A stretch of DNA of 13,000 nt from contig CALANQ010000503.1 in NCBI GenBank assembly GCA_937926025.1, positions 1-13,000 of the forward strand, read 5' to 3'. The notes beneath the pieces are model-generated. The model was not told where the DNA came from. It searched no databases and worked only from the letters and a program-made list of their open reading frames with translations. A program made the translations under genes and the position numbers. Source of the stretch: an uncultured Acidimicrobiales bacterium (GTDB lineage Bacteria; Actinomycetota; Acidimicrobiia; Acidimicrobiales; Iamiaceae). Positions 1 through 6,356 of this stretch are shown here, piece by piece. Positions within the stretch are counted from its first letter, which is position 1. Each line of letters opens with the position of its first letter.

Positions 1-539
1 GCACGGCCCGCATGCACGACGAGGAGCCCGAGCCCACCGGCGCCGTCCGGTTCTCCCCGCACCCCACGCCCGCCATCGGGGTGGCGTTCGCCTTGGTCAA
101 GGGATCCAAGCCCGAGCTGGCCGTCCAGAAGCTCACGGAGCTGGGGGTCGACTGGATCTGCCCGTTCGAGGCGGCCCGGTCCGTGGTCCGGTGGGACGAG
201 GGGAAGGCCGACCTGGCCCAGGCCCGCCTCAACAAGGTGGCGCGCGAGGCGGCCATGCAGAGCCGCCAGCCGTGGCTGCCGATGATCGAGCCGGTCACCA
301 GCTTCGCCGCCGTCTCCGGCATCGAGGGGGCCTGCCTGGCCGACCGGGGCGGCGAGGCCCCGACCCTGGCGGACCCCGTGATCCTCATCGGCCCCGAGGG
401 CGGCTGGGAGCACCACGAGCTCGACGTCGACCTGCCTCGCGTCTCGTTGTCCACCGGCGTGCTGCGCGCCGAGACCGCCGCCATCGTGGCCGGCGCCCTG
501 CTGGTGGCCCTGCGGGCCGGTCGCGTCGTCAGCCCCTGA
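1..539 (+). CDS. rsmE: 16S rRNA (uracil(1498)-N3)-methyltransferase RsmE, 5' truncated by the window edge
   Basis: RsmE is a SPOUT-class enzyme that uses S-adenosylmethionine to methylate N3 of U1498 in 16S rRNA of the small ribosomal subunit. The reading frame is open to the left edge (codons begin at base 3), so the N-terminal PUA-like part is missing. The ATG at 12 is probably internal, since the family is usually about 230-250 residues and 175 remain after it. Visible hallmarks, numbered from that ATG, are the segment KGSKPELAVQKLTELGVD, the conserved ARSV stretch after it, the knot motif ILIGPEGGW at 124-132, and LSTGVLRAETAAIVAGAL near the C-terminus, matching the LGxxILRxETA signature. 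The stop TGA is at 537-539. In many actinobacteria rsmE follows hrcA-dnaJ, so those genes may lie just upstream (inference). Confidence 0.93.
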   Translation, partial: TARMHDEEPEPTGAVRFSPHPTPAIGVAFALVKGSKPELAVQKLTELGVDWICPFEAARSVVRWDEGKADLAQARLNKVAREAAMQSRQPWLPMIEPVTSFAAVSGIEGACLADRGGEAPTLADPVILIGPEGGWEHHELDVDLPRVSLSTGVLRAETAAIVAGALLVALRAGRVVSP

Positions 540-556
540 GGGCCGAGAACCTCAAC

Positions 557-596
557 CGCCTGCTTCGGCGCCGTCCAGGTCACGTCGAAGCAGGCG
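557..596. terminator. Long hairpin between convergent rsmE and bldD, possible bidirectional terminator
   Basis: Bases 557-567 (CGCCTGCTTCG) are exactly complementary to 586-596 (CGAAGCAGGCG). The stem extends inward by a G-U pair and two G-C pairs, giving about 14 bp around a 12-base loop. It starts 18 bases after the rsmE stop and sits before the end of convergent bldD. There is no T-tract, so it is not a classical intrinsic terminator. T-less hairpins are common at gene ends in high-GC actinobacteria. Confidence 0.5.
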
Positions 597-605
597 ATGT
601 CGGGT

Positions 606-624
606 GCCGCCCGGTTCGGGCGGC
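606..624 (-). terminator. GC-rich hairpin just past the bldD stop
   Basis: GCCGCCCG (606-613) and CGGGCGGC (617-624) form a perfect 8-bp stem with a 3-base loop. On the minus strand the hairpin begins 5 bases after the bldD stop codon (630-632). Position and stability suggest a terminator or 3'-end stabiliser for bldD. A T-tract is lacking. Confidence 0.45.
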
Positions 625-629
625 GGCGC

Positions 630-1199
630 TCAGCGAGCGGGGTTGGTGAGGACCGGGGTGCCCTGGAAGAGCATGCCCAGCTGCTCGAGCCGCTCCGTGG
701 CGTGGTCCGGCGGGGTGTCGAGGATGCAGGCGATGGCCCGCAGGTCGTCGCGGCGGATGGTGAGCACCCGGCCGTTGAAGTCCTGGCGCTGCACCTGGAT
801 CATGGCCAGGTAGCGGCGGAGCATCTCGCCCGTGGGGCCGCCGATGTCGTCGAGGCGGCCGAGGTCGATGACGATCTTGCGGGGCGCCGGCGCGGCCGGT
901 GCGGTGAGGTCCAGGTAGGGGCCGTCGGAGCGGGGGTCGCCCGGGTCCCGGGGCAGCAGCTGGTCGACCGGCACCTGGTACACGGTGGCCAGCCGGTGGA
1001 GGCGGGGGACCGAGATGGCCCGCTCGCCGCGCTCGTAGGCGCCGAGCACCGATGCCTTGAACTCCTGGCCCGACAGCTCCTCCGCCTCCTGGAGCGACAA
1101 CCGCTTCTGGCGCCGGATGGCCCGGAGCCGCTCGCCGACGAGCCGTGCGTACTCGGTGGACTCCGGGTCCAGCTCGTTCTCACCTGACGGAGGCGTCAT
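630..1199 (-). CDS. bldD: BldD-like c-di-GMP-responsive transcriptional regulator
   Basis: The product is a 189-residue DNA-binding regulator. Residues 16-82 form an XRE-type helix-turn-helix (EYARLVGERLRAIRRQKRLS, then AYERGERAISVPRLHRLATV and VDQLLP) that closely follows Streptomyces BldD as I recall it. A proline/alanine-rich linker follows (about 83-107). The C-terminal domain carries QRQDFNGRVLTIRRDD: R138-x-D140, eight residues, R149-x-x-D152. This is exactly the RxD-x8-RxxD signature through which BldD binds a c-di-GMP tetramer and dimerises. In Streptomyces BldD represses sporulation genes; the targets here are unknown. The start at 1199 is preferred because GGGAGA lies 8 bases upstream and because the longer frame's ATG at 1256 falls inside the likely -10 box. 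It is convergent with rsmE and divergent from hemW. The BldD assignment is strong; developmental function is inference. Confidence 0.9.
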   Translation of the reverse strand: MTPPSGENELDPESTEYARLVGERLRAIRRQKRLSLQEAEELSGQEFKASVLGAYERGERAISVPRLHRLATVYQVPVDQLLPRDPGDPRSDGPYLDLTAPAAPAPRKIVIDLGRLDDIGGPTGEMLRRYLAMIQVQRQDFNGRVLTIRRDDLRAIACILDTPPDHATERLEQLGMLFQGTPVLTNPAR

Positions 1200-1251
1200 G
1201 TGCCTGATCTCCCACTCGTGATTCGATGCGCACGCTTCGCGCTCGCCGGAC

Positions 1252-1281
1252 ACCATAGCCCACGCAGCGCGGTTTTGTCAC
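1252..1281 (-). promoter_or_regulatory. Putative bldD promoter
   Basis: On the minus strand a -35-like GTGACA (1281-1276) and a -10-like TATGGT (1257-1252) are separated by 18 bases. Transcription would start near 1245, leaving a leader of about 45 bases that contains the GGGAGA ribosome binding site. This placement excludes the upstream ATG at 1256 as the start. Confidence 0.5.
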
Positions 1282-1290
1282 CATGCGTGA
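1276..1290 (-). promoter_or_regulatory. Candidate BldD operator (autoregulatory BldD box)
   Basis: Read on the minus strand, TCACGCATGGTGACA matches 9 of the 10 fixed positions of the published BldD consensus TNACNC(A/T)GNGTNAN(A/T) as I remember it, with one mismatch (T for G at position 8). It also has 4-base inverted arms, TCAC and GTGA. It covers the putative -35 of bldD, as expected for autorepression, which is known for Streptomyces BldD. Confidence 0.55.
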
Positions 1291-1331
1291 GGCGCGCGTG
1301 GGTGAATCTCGCAGAGCGTGTCCGAATTGAT

Positions 1332-1343
1332 CGGTGTTCACCG
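1332..1343. promoter_or_regulatory. Short inverted repeat upstream of hemW
   Basis: CGGTG-TT-CACCG is a perfect 5-bp-arm palindrome in the bldD-hemW divergent region, about 64 bases before the hemW start. It could be a regulator site. Short GC-rich palindromes arise often by chance in such DNA, so this is tentative. Confidence 0.25.
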
Positions 1344-1394
1344 GACGCCTGTCCCGTGCCGGGCGGTCCCCCGGGGTCCCGACGATGCCGCCGG

Positions 1395-1400
1395 TACGCT
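1395..1400 (+). promoter_or_regulatory. -10 box of a probable leaderless hemW transcript
   Basis: TACGCT fits TAnnnT and ends 6 bases before the GTG at 1407. No Shine-Dalgarno sequence lies at a usable distance. The geometry suggests that transcription begins at the start codon. No clear -35 is visible. Confidence 0.45.
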
Positions 1401-1406
1401 CCCAGG

Positions 1407-2465
1407 GTGGCGTTCGGGCTCTACCTCCACGTGCCCTTCTGCCGGCACCGGTGCGACTACTGCGCCTTCGCCACCTGGACGGACCGGGGGCACCTCGAGG
1501 CGCGCTACCTCGACGCGTGCGAGCGTCAGATCCGGGCCGACACCGTGGGCCGACCGCCCGTCACCAGCGTGTTCGTGGGCGGCGGGACGCCCACGCTGGT
1601 GGATCCCCACCGGCTGGTCGCCGTGCTGGGAGCGGTGCCCCTCGCCGAGGGTGCCGAGGTCACCATCGAGTGCAACCCCGATGACCTCGACGCCGAGCGG
1701 GCGCGGATCTACGCCGATGGCGGCGTCACCCGCATCAGCATCGGGGTGCAGTCGATGGACACGGCGGTGCTGGCCACCCTCGGGCGCGAGCACGATCCGG
1801 CCAACGTGCGCCGGGCGGTGGAGGCCGCGCACGCCGCCGGCCTCGACGTCAACGTCGACCTGGTCTACGGCGCCGCCGGCGAGACCCTGGACCAGTGGTC
1901 GGCCACGCTCGATGCCGCCATCGCCCTGGACCCGCACCACCTCAGCGCCTACGCGCTCACGGTGGAGGCGGGCACGCCCCTGGCCGCGGACCCGGCCCGC
2001 CACCCCGACGACGACACGCAGGCCGACGAGTACCAGCTGGCCACGGAGCGGCTCGGAGCCGCCGGGTACCAGTGGTACGAGATCTCGAACTGGTCCAAGC
2101 CGGGCCACGAGTGCCGCCACAACCTCCTGTACTGGACCGGGGGCGAGTACCTGGCCATCGGGTGTGCCGCGCACGGGCACCTCGGCGGCCGCCGGTACTG
2201 GAACCACCGGACCCCCGAGCGCTACCTCAAGGCCATCGACGGCGGCACCTCGCCGGAGTCCGGCAGCGAGGAGCTCGACGAGGACGGCCGCCGCATCGAG
2301 CACCTGCAGCTGGCCATCCGCACCCGCGACGGCATCGCCGCCACCGACGCCCCCGAGGGCTTCGTCGACCGCCTCGAAGGGCTGGTCGAGGCGCGCGACG
2401 ACCGCGTCGTGCTCACCACCGAGGGCCGCCTCCTCGCCAACGAGGTGGCCATCCGCCTCGAGTGA
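1407..2465 (+). CDS. hemW: Radical SAM heme chaperone HemW
   Basis: HemW binds heme and a [4Fe-4S] cluster and is thought to deliver heme to respiratory enzymes. It was long annotated as an oxygen-independent coproporphyrinogen III oxidase. The 352-residue product opens with LYLHVPFCRHRCDYCAF. Cysteines 12, 16 and 19 form the CxxxCxxC radical-SAM motif. Phe follows the last Cys-x, as in HemW, where true HemN oxidases have a further Cys (CxxxCxxCxC). Other family motifs are GGGTPT (58-63, SAM binding), ECNPDDL, ISIGVQSMD and VNVDLVYGAAGET, followed by a C-terminal HemW domain. The GTG start places LYLHVPFC near the N-terminus as in homologues. The frame is open to 1200, but that extension is low-complexity and covers the bldD promoter. 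It is divergent from bldD and convergent with the HAD gene. Confidence 0.93.
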   Translation: MAFGLYLHVPFCRHRCDYCAFATWTDRGHLEARYLDACERQIRADTVGRPPVTSVFVGGGTPTLVDPHRLVAVLGAVPLAEGAEVTIECNPDDLDAERARIYADGGVTRISIGVQSMDTAVLATLGREHDPANVRRAVEAAHAAGLDVNVDLVYGAAGETLDQWSATLDAAIALDPHHLSAYALTVEAGTPLAADPARHPDDDTQADEYQLATERLGAAGYQWYEISNWSKPGHECRHNLLYWTGGEYLAIGCAAHGHLGGRRYWNHRTPERYLKAIDGGTSPESGSEELDEDGRRIEHLQLAIRTRDGIAATDAPEGFVDRLEGLVEARDDRVVLTTEGRLLANEVAIRLE

Positions 2466-2480
2466 CGTCCTTGTCCTGGT

Positions 2481-2498
2481 TCGGCTCGGGTCAGCCGA
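2481..2498. terminator. Small hairpin between convergent hemW and the HAD gene
   Basis: TCGGCT (2481-2486) pairs with AGCCGA (2493-2498) around a 6-base loop, 15 bases after the hemW stop and overlapping the stop codon of the convergent HAD gene. It is a weak stem without a T-tract. Confidence 0.3.
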
Positions 2499-3189
2499 GG
2501 AGGGCGACCACGTCGAGCAGGGAGGCCACCCGCTCGCAGTCGGCGTCGGTGCGGATGCCGAGCGGGTCGACCAGGACCGGGCGGACGCCGGCGGCGCGGG
2601 CGCCCCGCACGTCGTACTGGTAGGCGTCGCCCACGTGGATGGCGCGGTCCGCGGTGGTGCCGGCCCGGTCGAGCGCCAGCTCGAAGATGCGCGGGTCGGG
2701 CTTGGCCACGCCCACCGCCCCCGAGTCCACGATGGCCAGCACCTCGGTGCCGGGGCCGGGGCCGGGGCCGACCTGGAGCAGGCCGGTGGAGCCGAGCACC
2801 TCGTCGACTGTGCCGTCCGCGTTGGACACGATCACGATGGGCACGCCGGTGGCGGCGATGGCGGCCAGGCCCTCGGCCGCCCACGGCAGCGCCTGGCGCC
2901 ACAGCCCCGAGATCTGCCACAGGCCCTGCAGCACCTCGGCCGCGGCCAGCAGCGATGCCTCGTCGACGCCGACGTGGGCGGCGTACGCGCGGTGGTAGTC
3001 GTCGAACACCTCGGGCTGGGCCTCGGCCAGGTCGATGGCGTGGACACCTCGGTAGTGGGCCTCGAACAGCAGGTCGGGGTCGATGGTGAACCCGGCGGCG
3101 GCGAACCGCTCGCAGATCACGTCGTGGTTGGGCACCACCAGCACCCCGCCCGCATCCAGGAACACCACATCGACGTCGAGATCGGCCAT
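2491..3189 (-). CDS. HAD-superfamily hydrolase (probable small-molecule phosphatase)
   Basis: The product is a 232-residue cytosolic protein with all four HAD motifs. Motif I is FLDAGGVL with nucleophile D12, motif II is VSNADG with S122, motif III is K163 in VAKPDPRIF, and motif IV is GDAYQYD with D188 and D193. The helical cap lies at about 20-95. Position 14, where most phosphatases have the general acid/base Asp, is Gly (DAGG). This is seen in a known HAD subgroup with FDAGGTL and does not by itself mean loss of activity. A GPGPGPG stretch at 141-147 sits between motifs II and III. The substrate cannot be deduced. The ATG at 3189 is favoured because motif I then begins near residue 10, and a TAnnnT box lies just upstream. 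Its neighbour at 3226 is divergent and need not be functionally linked. Confidence 0.85.
   Translation of the reverse strand: MADLDVDVVFLDAGGVLVVPNHDVICERFAAAGFTIDPDLLFEAHYRGVHAIDLAEAQPEVFDDYHRAYAAHVGVDEASLLAAAEVLQGLWQISGLWRQALPWAAEGLAAIAATGVPIVIVSNADGTVDEVLGSTGLLQVGPGPGPGTEVLAIVDSGAVGVAKPDPRIFELALDRAGTTADRAIHVGDAYQYDVRGARAAGVRPVLVDPLGIRTDADCERVASLLDVVALLG
2750..2770. repeat. CCGGGG hexanucleotide tandem repeat, about 3.5 copies
   Basis: The hexamer CCGGGG repeats three and a half times within the HAD gene. On the coding (minus) strand it encodes alternating Gly and Pro. The unit is two codons, so slippage would keep the frame. It has three G4 runs on the plus strand, one short of a classical intramolecular G-quadruplex. 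Confidence 0.8.
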
Positions 3190-3196
3190 GGCTCCG

Positions 3197-3202
3197 ACGG
3201 TA
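3197..3202 (-). promoter_or_regulatory. -10 box of the probable leaderless HAD-gene transcript
   Basis: On the minus strand TACCGT ends 7 bases before the ATG at 3189. The only purine-rich stretch (CGGAG) is too close to the start codon to serve as a ribosome binding site. Confidence 0.45.
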
Positions 3203-3213
3203 GACGGCGGCGG

Positions 3214-3219
3214 TAGCGT
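3214..3219 (+). promoter_or_regulatory. -10 box of the probable leaderless DUF998-gene transcript
   Basis: TAGCGT ends 6 bases before the ATG at 3226, with no Shine-Dalgarno sequence between. It lies 11 bases from the opposing -10 of the HAD gene, so each promoter's -35 region overlaps the other gene's promoter or start. Confidence 0.45.
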
Positions 3220-3225
3220 CGCCGG

Positions 3226-3849
3226 ATGGGTTCCACACACGAGGTCGAGCCGCTGGTCACCCGGCGGCCGTGGGCGGCGCTCGGGCTGGTGGCCGGGCCG
3301 GCGGCGTTCATCGGCGGCTGGCTCGTCGGTGGCCGGCGGACCCCGGGCTACTCGCCGGTCCACGACGCGATCAGCCGCATCGCCGCCGTCGGCGCGCCGG
3401 AGCGGGACCTGATGACCACGGCGTTCGTGGCCTACGGCGCCAGCGTCATCGTCGGGTCGGCGGCCCTCCGGTCGTCGCCGCTGCGCCGGTGCTGGCCGAT
3501 CGCGGCGGTGAACGGCGCCGCCACCATCGCCGTCGCCGCGCTGCCTCTGGAGCACTCGGCAGCGATGGACACCTGGCACGGTGTGGCCGCCGGAACCGGC
3601 TACGTGTCGATCGCGGCGCTGCAGCTGGCATCGGCCCGCCCGCTGCGCGAGACCGGCCACGAACGCGCCGCCGCGCTGGCGGTGGCCGGCGGGGTGGTGA
3701 CCGGCGCGGCGCTGGTGGCCACCACGATCTCCGACGCCAACGGCTTCTGGCAGCGCCTCGGCCTCACCATCGGCGACGTCTGGCTCGTGGCCACCGGCCT
3801 TGCGCTCTTCCGGGCCGGTCGGGTCAGCCGCCGGCCTGGACCCAGCTGA
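3226..3849 (+). CDS. DUF998-type six-helix membrane protein
   Basis: The product is a 207-residue integral membrane protein with about six hydrophobic segments, near 17-36, 62-81, 89-108, 119-137, 149-168 and 178-195. After helix 1 comes GYSPVHDAISRIAAVGAPER, which resembles the conserved ISxLG-like loop of the DUF998 family. Before the last helix is NGFWQRLGLTIGDVWL, like the family's Gxx-QR motif. DUF998 proteins have no established biochemical role; some are placed near lipid or redox genes. The last 26 bases overlap the 3' end of the minus-strand GAP gene, so the two transcripts share an antisense tail. Membrane location is secure from the hydrophobicity. The family call is by recognition and moderately certain. 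Confidence 0.72.
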   Translation: MGSTHEVEPLVTRRPWAALGLVAGPAAFIGGWLVGGRRTPGYSPVHDAISRIAAVGAPERDLMTTAFVAYGASVIVGSAALRSSPLRRCWPIAAVNGAATIAVAALPLEHSAAMDTWHGVAAGTGYVSIAALQLASARPLRETGHERAAALAVAGGVVTGAALVATTISDANGFWQRLGLTIGDVWLVATGLALFRAGRVSRRPGPS

Positions 3850-4483
3850 CCAGGCCGTCGCCGAAGAGCAGCAGGCCGCCCACCAGGCAGACCCACGAGG
3901 CGAGCGACCGGCGGTTGCGCACCACCCAGTCGATGGTGCGGTGCAGCCGGTCCTCGGCCTTGGCCGACCGCATCGTGGCGATGGCCGCCGCCACCGGGAT
4001 GCCGGTGGCGAAGAGGCAGTAGATGGCCCAGCCGACGAGCTGGTCGGTCCGGCTGACCTGCGCGGTGGCCAGGGCGCCGGCGGCCAGCACCGAGCCCTGG
4101 TAGTCGGCGATGAGGATGCCCCCGATGTAGGACGCGCCGGCTCCCACGTTGTTCAGCCGGTCGAACGCCTTCGGCGTGTCGGGAGCCCCCTTCTTGGCGG
4201 GGCGTCGCAACCAGACGCCCAGGAAGAAGAGCACGACGCCGGCGGCGATGCGCAGGCCGATGAGCGACCGGCCCGGGCCCGAGTCCGCAGCGACCGTGCC
4301 CTCCACCAGGGAACCGACGATCACCACGATCACGAACTGGATGCTGAAGCAGCCGAACAGGTACCACCACACGTTGCGGCTGCCCCGCTCGCCGCCGAGC
4401 ACCAGGAACATGCCCAGGATGGTGAACGGCTGGGTGCCGCTGATGAGCCCGCACACGATCAGCGTGCGGACCAGGTCGGTCAT
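3824..4483 (-). CDS. GAP-family (Sap/LysE-like) six-helix membrane protein
   Basis: The product is a 219-residue inner-membrane protein with about six hydrophobic segments, near 5-30, 37-59, 73-92, 115-142, 148-171 and 195-215. The first helix pair (LISGTQPFTILGMFLVLGGE, then RGSRNVWWYLFG) has the pattern of the peptidoglycolipid-addressing GAP/Sap family, related to LysE-type exporters. A charged cytoplasmic loop (RRPAKKGAPDTPKAFDRL) divides the two halves. In mycobacteria GAP proteins help carry glycolipids to the surface. Whether this lineage makes such lipids is unknown, so transport of lipid or small molecules is inference. It starts 9 bases after the ettA stop with no clear ribosome binding site, suggesting the same mRNA and translational coupling. 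Its 3' end overlaps the convergent DUF998 gene. Confidence 0.75.
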   Translation of the reverse strand: MTDLVRTLIVCGLISGTQPFTILGMFLVLGGERGSRNVWWYLFGCFSIQFVIVVIVGSLVEGTVAADSGPGRSLIGLRIAAGVVLFFLGVWLRRPAKKGAPDTPKAFDRLNNVGAGASYIGGILIADYQGSVLAAGALATAQVSRTDQLVGWAIYCLFATGIPVAAAIATMRSAKAEDRLHRTIDWVVRNRRSLASWVCLVGGLLLFGDGLVSWVQAGG

Positions 4484-4492
4484 CGGGTTCGA

Positions 4493-6169
<1,677 letters not shown>

Positions 6170-6178
6170 GCGAGCGGT

Positions 6179-6185
6179 ACCTCCT
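6179..6185 (-). promoter_or_regulatory. Strong Shine-Dalgarno site of ettA
   Basis: On the minus strand AGGAGGT lies 9 bases before the ATG at 6169 and decides that start over the in-frame ATG at 6199. It is the best ribosome binding site in the window. Confidence 0.75.
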
Positions 6186-6222
6186 GGAGACGGGTGCATC
6201 GGGCTGCCGATGCCGACGGGCC

Positions 6223-6228
6223 AGGGTA
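6223..6228 (-). promoter_or_regulatory. Possible -10 box for ettA
   Basis: On the minus strand TACCCT would start transcription near 6216 and leave a leader of about 47 bases including the ribosome binding site. No recognisable -35 precedes it. The region is GC-rich and contains a small hairpin (6235-6249). Confidence 0.3.
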
Positions 6229-6319
6229 GTGGGGCGGCCCGGCGGGCCGGGGGGACGGCGGCGGGGCCGACACACCCGCGTCAGGTGCGCGCGCCCCGTC
6301 GGAACTGGCGAGGGGCCAC

Positions 6320-6348
6320 TTCGGAAGGTTGGGGCGCCTCGTTAGGAT
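6320..6348 (+). promoter_or_regulatory. Putative kgd promoter
   Basis: TTCGGA (6320-6325, a poor -35) and TAGGAT (6343-6348, a TAnnnT -10) are 17 bases apart. The -10 ends 5 bases before GTG 6354 and 8 before ATG 6357, consistent with a leaderless or nearly leaderless mRNA. Alternatively, AGGA within the same hexamer could serve as a ribosome binding site 9 bases from the ATG, with the promoter further upstream. Confidence 0.4.
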
Positions 6349-6356
6349 CGACGGTG

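Noticed and set aside
1200..1256. Longer bldD start at the ATG at 1256
   Set aside because: That ATG lies within the probable -10 hexamer and lacks a ribosome binding site at a good distance. The ATG at 1199 has GGGAGA 8 bases upstream and matches BldD length at the N-terminus.
1200..1406. N-terminal extension of hemW back to base 1200
   Set aside because: The extra residues resemble no HemW sequence and would cover the bldD promoter. The GTG at 1407 puts the radical-SAM motif at the usual distance from the start.
2750..2770. G-quadruplex from the CCGGGG repeat
   Set aside because: Only three adjacent G4 runs are present where four are needed, so an intramolecular quadruplex is not supported.
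1318..3216. A 632-codon plus-strand frame overlapping hemW and the HAD gene
   Set aside because: The product is mostly Ser, Pro, Thr and Arg repeats, out of frame with the radical-SAM motifs of hemW, and crosses the convergent HAD gene.
6262..6285. Possible BldD box upstream of kgd
   Set aside because: The best alignment matches only about half of the fixed consensus positions, no better than expected in GC-rich sequence.
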